Below, in pieces: positions 17,894 to 27,206 of a stretch of 64,000 bases of DNA. Every line of letters begins with the position of its first letter. Position 1 is the stretch's first letter. Below the pieces are notes generated by a model, which ran no database searches, was not told where the DNA came from, and worked only from the letters and a program-made list of their open reading frames with translations. Location: assembly GCA_964493765.1 (NCBI GenBank), contig CAZBPK010000146.1:4357-68356 (forward strand), read 5' to 3'. The DNA is from CALLMJ01 sp964493765 (lineage in GTDB: Bacteria; Bacteroidota; Bacteroidia; J057; CALLMJ01). Both the position numbers and the translations under genes were made by a program.

Positions 17894-19189
17894 TTATTCA
17901 ACTTGACTTTTATAAGGTTTTAATATAGCATCTGCGTAACACTTCCATGAAAGCTTATCAGCAATGTTCTGTATATTCGTTTTGTTAATGGGATTTTCTA
18001 TAAAATGATTCATAACCTTTGCCATATCCTGTATATTACCTGGCTCCGCTAAATATCCATTATAACCGTCTTGAATGGTCTCAGGGAAATGACCTACTTT
18101 AGTTGCTAAAACAGGTAATAAAAAGTTATAGGACAAGGATTCAACTCCTGAGGGAGTAGCAGTTTCATAAAATGTTAATATTGCATCACTTACTTGAAAA
18201 TATTGATGTACTTCTTCGTTTGGGATAAACCTATTGTACACTTTAACATATTCTTGAATGCCCAATTCTTCTATCATTTTAAGCGGCTGATAGTTTTCTT
18301 CTTCATTATCATTTTTACGGAGAACCAATTTTTTAGCTAAACCGAATAAGGCTTTTTTTAGTTTTGTACTCCATTTTTTATCATCTAATGTGTTCCAGAA
18401 GGATTCTCCAGCTATGATTAAAGAAATATCTTTTCTTTGCTTTAGGAGTTCTGCAAAAGCAGGTAAAACCCAATGTAAGCCTTTATATTTCCTAATAAAT
18501 CCAAAAAATAAAAATACATGCTCATTAAGCCCCATTTCTTTTTTGACTTTTTCTTTATTAAAATCAGTATTGGGTTGAAATAAATCATAAATTGGATGAT
18601 ATAGCTTAATTATTGATGTATTATTTTGATTTCTTTCACCACTTTCTGTCAATTGGAATTTTTTTTCTGGAAATAGTTTTTGTAATTCTTCTGCTGTTTT
18701 ATAGGCATGTACAATAAATGTATTGACATTTTTTAAACCAAATTTAGTGCAAAATTTATCTACAGTACTTGATTCTTTTTGTTGAACCAAATGTAAATCA
18801 AAAATGATTTCAATATTAGGATTTCTTTTTTTTATTCCTTTTACTATAAAACCTAATGGGATTCCTTGTAAAGCTATTGCCCATTGAAAAATTATTATTT
18901 TGGGATTAATCTCTAAAATTTTTTGAACAGTTTGGTTCCAAGTTAACGGGTTGTTATAATTGGTTAAATATTCAATGGGAATATTGGTGTGTTCTAAAAA
19001 ATTTTGTTTAGAATTTCTATCTATAAAATCTCTGGGAATTATTGCTGGATATTGTTGTGTCCAAGAAAGGATGTATATTTCGGTATTTGGTTGGTTATAC
19101 AATGCTTTTGCTAATGAAGTATTATAGTTGGAAATCCCCCCCTTGAATAGTGGACCTGGTCCGAATAAAACAATTTTATTTTTTTCCAT
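17894..19189 (-). CDS. GT-B (family 4-like) glycosyltransferase
   Basis: A 431-residue cytoplasmic enzyme. The N-terminal domain opens with a glycine-rich loop (LFGPGPLFKGGISNY). The C-terminal nucleotide-sugar domain contains FFGFIRKYKGLHWVLPAF and the acidic motif region FYETATPSGVESLSYNFLLPVLAT. It would transfer a sugar from a nucleotide donor to a surface glycan or lipid; the donor cannot be predicted. There is no glycan cluster around it. The ATG lies only 4 nt after the promoter element. Confidence 0.88.
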   Translation of the reverse strand: MEKNKIVLFGPGPLFKGGISNYNTSLAKALYNQPNTEIYILSWTQQYPAIIPRDFIDRNSKQNFLEHTNIPIEYLTNYNNPLTWNQTVQKILEINPKIIIFQWAIALQGIPLGFIVKGIKKRNPNIEIIFDLHLVQQKESSTVDKFCTKFGLKNVNTFIVHAYKTAEELQKLFPEKKFQLTESGERNQNNTSIIKLYHPIYDLFQPNTDFNKEKVKKEMGLNEHVFLFFGFIRKYKGLHWVLPAFAELLKQRKDISLIIAGESFWNTLDDKKWSTKLKKALFGLAKKLVLRKNDNEEENYQPLKMIEELGIQEYVKVYNRFIPNEEVHQYFQVSDAILTFYETATPSGVESLSYNFLLPVLATKVGHFPETIQDGYNGYLAEPGNIQDMAKVMNHFIENPINKTNIQNIADKLSWKCYADAILKPYKSQVE

Positions 19190-19193
19190 TTTG

Positions 19194-19201
19194 CAAAAAT
19201 A
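19194..19201 (-). promoter_or_regulatory. -7 promoter element for the glycosyltransferase, near-leaderless
   Basis: TATTTTTG on the minus strand, separated from the ATG at 19189 by CAAA. Confidence 0.55.
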
Positions 19202-19206
19202 AAAAA

Positions 19207-19231
19207 AAGCTGGTAAAAAATTTACCAGCTT
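19207..19231 (-). terminator. Hairpin terminator after nuoL
   Basis: AAGCTGGTAAA pairs with TTTACCAGCTT (11 bp, three-base loop) about 27 bases beyond the nuoL stop, followed on the minus strand by a run of T residues that overlaps the glycosyltransferase promoter. Confidence 0.75.
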
Positions 19232-19258
19232 AAAAAGTATGACTTTATAAGATAAAAT

Positions 19259-21250
19259 TTATATCATTAAATAAGCAATGATTGCGATTACTCCACAAAC
19301 CATTATCAATGCATAATTTTGTACTACGCCAGATTGTAATTTCTTGATAATATCACCTGTTGTATCTGTTAAATCTCCAGCACCATTTACTGCACCATCA
19401 ACAATTTCTTTATCCAAAAACATGATAAATCTATCAGAAATAAATACAAATGGTCTTACAATTACAGCATTATAAAATTCGTCTACATAGAATTTGTTTT
19501 CTAAAACAGTATAGAAATTTCCTAATTTAGATTTTACTACTTCATCACCTTTTAGACCTTGGGTAGTATATAATTTCCAAGCTAAGCTGACTCCAGAAAC
19601 ACCAATTCCTATGGAAAGTAAAATTAAAATGATTTCGGTTAAAAAAGAAGCATGATGGGTTACATTTTTTACTAATGGAGAACCACCACCACCTAACCAA
19701 TGATGAGAAATCCAATTGTAATGTCCATGACCAATAATTTCTGGTAAACCTAAAAAACCACCAACAATTGCTAATCCCGCTAAAATCCATAAAGGAATAG
19801 TAACAATGGCAGGTGATTCATGGGGTTCATGGTGGTGATGATCCTCATGAGAGTGATGACCATGATGTTCATCATGTGTATTTTGATATTGAAATCTTTC
19901 TTTTCCTTCAAAAGTTAATACATAAAGACGAGTCATGTAAAATGCAGTCATAAAGGCAGTACAAATACCAATAAACCATACTAAATAATAAATGGTGTTT
20001 TCATGACCCGCCGCAAAAGCTTTTCCTAAGATTTCATCTTTTGAGAAGAAACCCGCCAAAGGAGGAATACCAGCAATAGCCATAGTTGAAATTAAAAATG
20101 TTTTACTGGTGTGTGGCATGTACTTTTTAAGGTTTCCCATAAAGCGGATATCTTGGGGGTCTGGGGCAGCGTGTGCATGGTCCATAGCATGGATTACAGA
20201 ACCAGAGCCCAAGAATAAACAAGCCTTAAAGAAAGCGTGTGTCATAACATGGAATATAGCAGTTGTAAAAGAACCAGTTCCTAAAGCCATAAACATAAAT
20301 CCTAATTGAGAAACTGTAGAATAAGCCAGAACTTTTTTAATATCATTTTGTGCGATGGCTGTCATAGCAGCGGAAACGGCTGTTAATGCACCAATAATAG
20401 AAATAAATGCTAAAACATCTTGTGCATTATAGAACATCCGGCTCATTCTTGCAATTAAATAAATACCTGAGGTAACCATGGTTGCAGCGTGTATAAGTGC
20501 TGATACAGGTGTAGGACCAGCCATAGCATCTGGTAACCAAACATACAAAGGAATTTGAGCTGATTTACCCGTTGCAGCTATAAACACTAATAAGCAAATC
20601 CATTTTAAAGTTACTGGGTCAAAACCTGTGTAAACAAATTCTCTAAATGTTAAAGTACCTGTTGAGCTATAAATTAAAAACATTGCTGTTAATAAAGCAA
20701 AATCACCAATTCTGTTAGCAACAAATGCTTTTTGAGCAGCTTTGGCTTTTTCCATATCATTAAACCAATAACCAATTAGGAAGTAAGAACATGCACCTAC
20801 ACCTTCCCAACCTAGGAATAAAACAACTAAGTTATCTCCAAGGATTAAGTTGGTCATTGCAAAAATAAATAAGTTTAGGTATAAGAAATATTTGTAGAAG
20901 CCTTTATCACCATGCATGTAACTTATTGAATATAAATGGATTAATGAACCTACACCAGTTACAATCATGCCCATTAAAAGGGAAAGCTGGTCTAATTCAT
21001 AAGAAAATCTAATTTTCAAGTCTGGAGTTTCCATCCAAGAAAATAGGTCAAATAATAGAGGTTTTCCATCAAAATTTAAAAATGCTATTAAATAAATTAC
21101 AAAAGGTATAGCAACCATTGAAGCCGCTAAAGTACCAATTAGACTTTCTTGTTTACGGAAATTAGGGGATAAAAAACCTAATAACCCTATAATTGTTGCA
21201 CCCAAAAAAGGTAGTATTACTACCAAAGGCAATAAACTTTGTATATCCAT
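19259..21250 (-). CDS. nuoL: NADH-quinone oxidoreductase subunit L
   Basis: A 663-residue inner-membrane subunit of respiratory complex I that takes part in proton pumping. Conserved antiporter-like segments are clear: LFLGWEGVGACSYFLIGYWF, ATGKSAQIPLYVWLPDAMAG, PTPVSALIHAATMVTSGIYL and KVLAYSTVSQLGFMFMALG. The C-terminal long lateral helix region is present. Between two late membrane segments there is a histidine-rich loop (about residues 455-480, many His-His and His-Asp/Glu pairs). It follows nuoK after 8 bp and ends in a terminator. nuoM and nuoN do not follow, so the other complex I genes lie elsewhere. Confidence 0.97.
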   Translation of the reverse strand: MDIQSLLPLVVILPFLGATIIGLLGFLSPNFRKQESLIGTLAASMVAIPFVIYLIAFLNFDGKPLLFDLFSWMETPDLKIRFSYELDQLSLLMGMIVTGVGSLIHLYSISYMHGDKGFYKYFLYLNLFIFAMTNLILGDNLVVLFLGWEGVGACSYFLIGYWFNDMEKAKAAQKAFVANRIGDFALLTAMFLIYSSTGTLTFREFVYTGFDPVTLKWICLLVFIAATGKSAQIPLYVWLPDAMAGPTPVSALIHAATMVTSGIYLIARMSRMFYNAQDVLAFISIIGALTAVSAAMTAIAQNDIKKVLAYSTVSQLGFMFMALGTGSFTTAIFHVMTHAFFKACLFLGSGSVIHAMDHAHAAPDPQDIRFMGNLKKYMPHTSKTFLISTMAIAGIPPLAGFFSKDEILGKAFAAGHENTIYYLVWFIGICTAFMTAFYMTRLYVLTFEGKERFQYQNTHDEHHGHHSHEDHHHHEPHESPAIVTIPLWILAGLAIVGGFLGLPEIIGHGHYNWISHHWLGGGGSPLVKNVTHHASFLTEIILILLSIGIGVSGVSLAWKLYTTQGLKGDEVVKSKLGNFYTVLENKFYVDEFYNAVIVRPFVFISDRFIMFLDKEIVDGAVNGAGDLTDTTGDIIKKLQSGVVQNYALIMVCGVIAIIAYLMI

Positions 21251-21258
21251 AACTCAAA

Positions 21259-21570
21259 TTACCACTTAAATAAATTAAAATTGTTGATGTTTATGTCTTG
21301 TTTATTTCTAAAAAGAGCAATGATGATAGCTAAACCCACTACGGCTTCAGCTGCTGCAACACACATTACAAAGAAAACAAACATAGAACCTGCGGGGTCA
21401 TTGTAATAACGTGAAAAAGTAACTAATGATAAATTTACTGCATTAAGCATTAACTCAACACACATAAATACCACAATAGCGTTTTTTCTTGTAATTACTC
21501 CAATCATTCCAATTGTGAATAATGCAACACTAATTGCTAAATACCCATATAAATATTCTTGAACTAACAT
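21259..21570 (-). CDS. nuoK: NADH-quinone oxidoreductase subunit K
   Basis: A 103-residue inner-membrane subunit with three helices. CVELMLNAVNLSLVTFSRY carries the conserved membrane glutamate, and AAAEAVVGLAIIIALFRN carries the second. It is the first gene of a short minus-strand operon with nuoL; the DNA upstream belongs to a divergent plus-strand gene. TACG followed by TTTTG about 28-36 nt upstream is a near match to the promoter consensus but has one extra base. Confidence 0.97.
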   Translation of the reverse strand: MLVQEYLYGYLAISVALFTIGMIGVITRKNAIVVFMCVELMLNAVNLSLVTFSRYYNDPAGSMFVFFVMCVAAAEAVVGLAIIIALFRNKQDININNFNLFKW

Positions 21571-21748
21571 ATACTGACCTTAATTTTTTCGGTTTATCAA
21601 AACGTAAAATTCTAATGAAACTTTTTACCTACCAAATTTTTTTGAAAAAAAATCTATATGTATTTAATTAAATTCAATTTAATTTTTTGATTATGAATTA
21701 TTTATATTTTTTTTCAATGAATTTTGAAACAAATTATTTTGTAATACG

Positions 21749-21756
21749 TATATTTG
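21749..21756 (+). promoter_or_regulatory. -7 promoter element for the giant T9SS protein
   Basis: TATATTTG within TACGTATATTTG, a context shared with the promoters at 46446 and, in part, 50647; 20 nt before the ATG at 21777. Confidence 0.6.
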
Positions 21757-21776
21757 TACAATAATTAATATCATAT

Positions 21777-24700
21777 ATGAATAAATTTTTACTTTTACTA
21801 GTTTTAAGTTTGGTAATTTTTACAAAATCAGTGATTCATGCACAAGTTTTGTCTACTGGTGCTGGAACTGGAAATTGGAATGATCCCAATACTTGGAGTT
21901 GTACTTGCATTCCATCTGCAACTAGTGATGTAGTAATTCAGGCAGGGCATACTGTAAATTTGACTTCAAATCAAACCATTGCAAATGTTACCTTACAAGG
22001 TTTACTTAGTTTGAATACTAATTCAAGGACACTAACTGTAACAGGAAATTTTACGGTTACTGGAAATAGTACTATATTTGGTGGAGCGACCAGTAGGGTT
22101 ATTAATATTGCTGGAAATTTAGAGATCAATAATTCTGCATCCTTAGCTATGGGTGCATTTAATATGACGGTTACTGGAAACATTATTAACAATGGAACTT
22201 TATCCATTAATTCTAATACTGGTGTTAGAACTTTTAATGGTTTAGTAATCAATAATGGAACATGGACAACTACCACAGTAATAACAAGCACTAACCTTTT
22301 ATTTAGGAACGGAATCAATAACTTTGGCACTTTCAATGCTGGAGCTGCACGTTTCACAAATAACAATCAATCAATTGGTGGAACAAATTTAATAACTTTT
22401 AATAACCAAGTAATTATTGCTGGTGCAATTACTGTTATTAATAATAATCCCAGTTTGGTCTTTAATAACGCTGCTAGTATCGATGGAACAGTGGCTGGTT
22501 CTACCTTAACTGCTGGCGCTGGTTCTCAAATTTTCTATGCTTCTTCTGTAAGACCTATGATTACTGGGGTTTTGGATGCAGGTTCTAATCCTAATACTTT
22601 TACTTATAATCGTACAGCGAACCAAGATATAAGGACTGGTGATTATTATAATTTAATAATAGAGGGCACTGGTGATAAAGTTTTAAACGGTGCTGGTAAT
22701 TTAAATATAGTAAACAATATAACTGTAGAAAATACTATTAATCAATTGTCTTGTAATGGAAAAAACACTACAACTGCTGGTACTTTCACTTTAAAGTCCA
22801 CGTTTAATCATACTGAAGGGGTTGTTACCCAGCATCAAATGGGGAATTTTGTTCTAGATGGTGGGTACTTAGACCTAGGAAACAGTGTTTTAGATGGTTG
22901 GGTAATCAACAATGATTTTATTGTAACTTCAAACGGGGGGACAATTCATACAGCAGGTGAACCAACCAATGGTTTTACAGTGAATGGTAATACTTACATC
23001 AATGGGGCTTTTATTTTTACTCATAATAACGTTTACTCATAATAACGTTAATGCAAGAGCATTTTTTAATGGGTTAGTAACTATTAACATGGGAGGTTCT
23101 TGGAACTCCACGGCTGTTACAAGCTTTGAGATCATTAGATTTCGTGCAAATATCGTAAATAATGGTTCTTTCAATGCTGGAGGAGTTACTTTTGATATTA
23201 ACAATCAAAATCTAACAGGCAATACATATAACAAAGCTACTGCTAATATAGAGGGAGTAACACTAGATAATCAAGCTATCGTATATTTAACTTCTAATGG
23301 TACTTGTTTAACAGGAACAGGAACATGGCTACAATCCCCCAATTCTGAACTTTATTTAAGGGGAGATGCAGATGTTACAGTATTTAATGCTTCTGCTGCC
23401 CCCAATATCGTTACTTATTATGATAATAAAAATAATCATGCGGTAAATCCTGGAACGTATTATAATCTAACTATTAATAAGACCGCTGGTAGTGATGCTG
23501 ATATTGCAGGGACCAATGCTGGAGCAGTTTCTGTGCTTAACAGCTTAATCGTTCAGAATGGTAGACTTGGACTTAATACTGCAGGAGACCAGATTAATGT
23601 GGCTTCAGGAGCAACTACTTTAATTACAGGCGCTTCTTCAGATATTTATTTCACAAATGCTACAACAACAGCCGATTTAGCGGTACTAACTATTCAGAAT
23701 GGCGGTTCTATCTCGGGGAGTGCTACAGGTAATGTTCTTGCATCCTCTTTTACTACTGCCGGTACAGGAGCCAATTTAGGCAGATGCAATTTTACAGTGA
23801 ATGGATTAACTACTTTGAATGCTAATCTTAACTTCACTTTAGATGATGGTGTAAAAACGTTTGTGGGATTAGTAGATATACTCGCCGGATCTGCTTGGAG
23901 CTCTACAATTATTAATACTGCAGGAAATCTTAATTTTAGAGGAGGTATCAATAGTAATGGAAGTTCTTTTTTAGCGAACAATGCTACCTTCAATACCAAT
24001 AATCAAGATTTGAATGGTACAACTCCATTAATCTTTAATGGTACTGTAACTATTAATGGAGTGCGAGTGAATAACTATACTACCGTAGATTTAGCATCAA
24101 CAGCAACTTCATTAACAGGTACAGGAGGTGCACAATGGATACAACAGCCTAGCTCTTATTTGAAGATTGCTGGTGATGTGAATTCTGTTACCATGGGAAC
24201 CAGTGCTTTAAATAATACTGTTGAATATTATAATAATGTACAACAAAATGTGGGTGCAGGAACTTATCATCACTTACTCATCAATAAATCAGGAAATCGT
24301 GCTGATGTTGCAGGGGCTGCTGCCGGCACAATTAACGTGAATGGCTCATTAGTGGTTCAGCAAGGTGAATTAAGACTCAACAACGTTGGTGATGTTATTG
24401 ATGTTGCTTCCTCTGCATTTACGTTAATTTCAGGTTCTACTTCTAGATTAGAGTTTACCGCTGGGGGTACTGCAAATTTAAATGATTTTACTTTCTCCAA
24501 TTCTGCTGCTATTGGTACAGGAACTTCTACATCTACTGGTAATATTACTACCAACACCTTTACCGTTTCAGGAACTGGAACTATGAATTTAGGTAGATGT
24601 AATTTTACTACTAATGGTGTAACCAATGTTAATGGCAATTTATCGCTCAATAGTAATACAGGTGTAAAAATTTTTAACGATTTAGTAACTATTGGCGCCT

Positions 24701-26523
24701 CTGGTTCATGGACTTCTACTACCATTACAACCACTGCAAATTTAGTTTTTAGAAATAGCATTGTTAATAATAATACATTTACTGCTGGTGCAGCAACTTT
24801 TGACACTAACGACCAATCCATAAGTGGTAATACTTTTAATTTCTCAGGTCAAATTACGGTTACTGACATAAATCTTACTAACCAAACCACAGTGAATCAT
24901 ACATCTACAGCCGCTGCATCTCTAACAGGTACAGGAACTTGGACGCAAGCCGCAAATTCTACTTATAATACTACCGCTTCTACTATCACTATCAATGCAA
25001 TGAACGCTTCGGCAAGCAATAATACGGTAAATTATAATAGAAATAACACACAAACAATATTCCACCCCGTTAATGGAGAATATTTTCATTTAATTCTTTC
25101 TAACACATCTGGAAAAACCGCTTCTGCTGGTACAAAAATTATTTTAGGCAATTTAACGATTAGTGGAACTGCACAACTTAACGTATCTACTAATAACGTT
25201 GATTTAGAAATTAGAGGCGATTGGACAAATTCAAGCAATAATGCTGATGCATTTGTAGAAGGAACTCGTACTGTTACATTTAATGGCTCATCTGCTCAAA
25301 CTATTTCTAATACAGCAAATCAATCTGGAACTGATTTTTATAATCTGGTTATTAATAACTCTTCTTCTACCGGAGTAATTGTTTCGGGTAATGCTGGCTT
25401 ACATACCCGTATCGTTGCAAATGGAACTTTAACCTTAACCAATGGTTATGTTTATACAAACTCTAATAATATGATTGTGGTACTTAACAATGGTGGTTCT
25501 ACTGGTGGTAGTATCAATAGTTTTGTAAATGGTCCTATTAGAAAAATTGGTAATCAGGCATTTATATTCCCAACAGGGCAAGATGTTTTACCGATGGGTA
25601 AAGGACCCGAAGATGTTTGGGCGAGAATAGGTATTTCAGCCCCTACTAATAATAATACCCAGTTTACTGCCCAGTACTTCTTTACATCTTATGGCGATAT
25701 GACCAAAGATGCTACTTTAACTCACGTTTCATTCCATGAATATTGGACATTAGACAGAGCAGTTACTACTAATGCCGTTCAAGTTACTTTATATTACGAA
25801 AGTGCAACTCGTAGTTTTATTACAGATTACACTTCTGGTGATTTAGTGGTCGCAAGATATACAGCAGGTAATTTCTGGACTTCAGAAGGTCAGTCTGCTA
25901 GAAGCAATTCTGATCCAGGTTGGATAACTTCTAATACCGTTACAAATTTTAGTCCTTTCACTTTTGGTTCTATTACTGGCGGCAATCCTTTCCCCGTTGA
26001 ATTAGCGAATTTTTCTGCAAATGCTTTATCTAATAAAGTTCAATTAGATTGGACAACCGCTTCTGAAATTAATACAGATTATTTCCAAGTTGAAAAATCT
26101 ATTGATGGAATCAATTTTGAAAAAGTATTTACTCAAAAAGCCGCTGGAAATTCTAACATGGCTTTAGATTATCAAGGTTTTGACTATGAGCCATTTAAAG
26201 GTATTTCTTACTATCGTTTAAAAACTGTTGATCTTGATGGTAAGTATGTTTATAGTAATGTTGTAGCTGTAAACTTTCAAAGTGCATTTGCAATTTCTGT
26301 TTATCCTAACCCAACGAAAGATCACTTAAATGTTCAATTGTCTGAAAATTCCAATGAAATACATATTTCAATTTTTGATTTAACTGGAAGATTGGTTTTT
26401 GAAGATCACAAACAATATACTAACAAAGTTGAGATTAATACTCAAAATTGGACTCCCGGTATGTATATTGCTAAAGTTAAAACCCAAAGTGGTGAATTCT
26501 CCAAGAAGATTGTAAAAGAGTAA
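21777..26523 (+). pseudogene. Giant T9SS-sorted surface protein, reading frame split by a 16-bp duplication
   Basis: Two frames (21777-23042, and the frame that continues to 26523) are one gene interrupted by a perfect 16-bp tandem duplication at 23016-23047. Removing one copy restores a single frame of about 1576 residues. The start has a signal peptide (MNKFLLLLVLSLVIF to HAQ), then GNWNDPNTWSC, typical of Bacteroidota surface proteins. The body is Asn/Thr/Gly-rich beta structure with modules of about 270 residues (LTGTGTW near 23310, 24110 and 24920; GTYYNLTINK and GTYHHLLINK). Near the end comes an adhesin-like segment (PVELANFSANALSNKVQLDW) and a type A T9SS sorting domain (SVYPNPTKDHLNVQL to SKKIVKE). 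As read, the first part lacks the sorting domain and the second lacks a signal peptide. It may be a true mutation, a switch or an assembly error. Confidence 0.85.
23016..23047 (+). repeat. Perfect 16-bp tandem duplication causing a frameshift
   Basis: TTTACTCATAATAACG occurs twice in immediate succession (23016-23031, 23032-23047). The second copy creates the TAA at 23040-23042. Sixteen bases is not a multiple of three, so the frame is lost. Confidence 0.95.
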
Positions 26524-26543
26524 TTTCAAGAAATTCTAAAGAA

Positions 26544-26568
26544 TAGGGCAGCCAAAAAGGTTGCCCTA
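26544..26568 (+). terminator. Hairpin terminator after the giant surface protein
   Basis: TAGGGCAGCC and GGTTGCCCTA pair with one G-U, around an AAAAA loop, followed by AATTTTTAT. Confidence 0.8.
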
Positions 26569-26634
26569 AATTTTTATACAAAAAACTCTAAAATGAAAAT
26601 TTTCTATAATTTGCATCCTAAAATTCCCAGTGTT

Positions 26635-27156
26635 ATGAAATTATATTTAAAGTTATTATTTTCAGTTTTATTGATGATTTACTCAAATCATGTTTTTTGC
26701 AATAATGTACCTATTTTGAAATCAAACCAAGAGAATATTACCAACTCTTCAAAGAAAAGTTTAAAAATTAAAAGAAAGAAACTTGAAAAAGCAAATAGGC
26801 ATAAATACTATTTATGGGTTTCTATTTTATCATTAGTACTTATAGGTGGAATTTTTGTATTTATTAATTTTTACCCAAATTTGAGTATGGCATGGGCAAT
26901 TTCTGGAGTTTTATTGATCATTTTACTTTTAATAAATGCAATAAGTTTTTTGATATTTTTTTTAGTTTTTAAAAATAAAAAATGGAGCCTAAATAAGAAA
27001 AAAATTATCGCATTGATAAGTCAGATTTTACTGGGTTTGTTAATTGTTTGGGTTTTTAATTCAAATATTACATTATTGTTATTTTTAGTAAGCCTACCTA
27101 CTTTAATGTCTTTGATTTTAACCATTTCTTTAATTTTCAATAAAAGAAATGGTTAA
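26635..27156 (+). CDS. Hypothetical small membrane protein
   Basis: A 173-residue protein from the ATG at 26635; an upstream ATG at 26593 would add 14 residues ahead of the signal and is less likely. It has a signal peptide (about 1-22, ending VFC), a short Lys/Ser-rich extracytoplasmic stretch, and about four hydrophobic helices from residue 60 to the end separated by Lys-rich turns. The layout (exported N-terminus, basic linker, four-helix membrane tail) recalls small Bacteroidota membrane proteins of unknown role. No functional motif was recognised. It lies alone between two T9SS protein genes. Confidence 0.6.
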   Translation: MKLYLKLLFSVLLMIYSNHVFCNNVPILKSNQENITNSSKKSLKIKRKKLEKANRHKYYLWVSILSLVLIGGIFVFINFYPNLSMAWAISGVLLIILLLINAISFLIFFLVFKNKKWSLNKKKIIALISQILLGLLIVWVFNSNITLLLFLVSLPTLMSLILTISLIFNKRNG

Positions 27157-27180
27157 ATTTTCTTTGATTTGCGATTTAAG

Positions 27181-27205
27181 ATCCCTTCGTATTTTTTAGA
27201 AGGAT
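27181..27205. terminator. Weak hairpin between convergent genes
   Basis: ATCCCTTC and GAAGGAT can pair with one bulged base between the convergent ends at 27156 and 27207; A/T-rich on both sides, so it may serve both strands. Confidence 0.4.
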
Positions 27206-27206
27206 T

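Noticed and set aside
21971..22366. Minus-strand frame inside the giant surface protein
   Set aside because: It opposes an Asn/Thr/Gly-rich coding sequence and has the low-complexity Leu/Val/Pro look of a shadow frame; no promoter or start context. The frames at 23694-23999 and 24357-24821 are the same kind of shadow.
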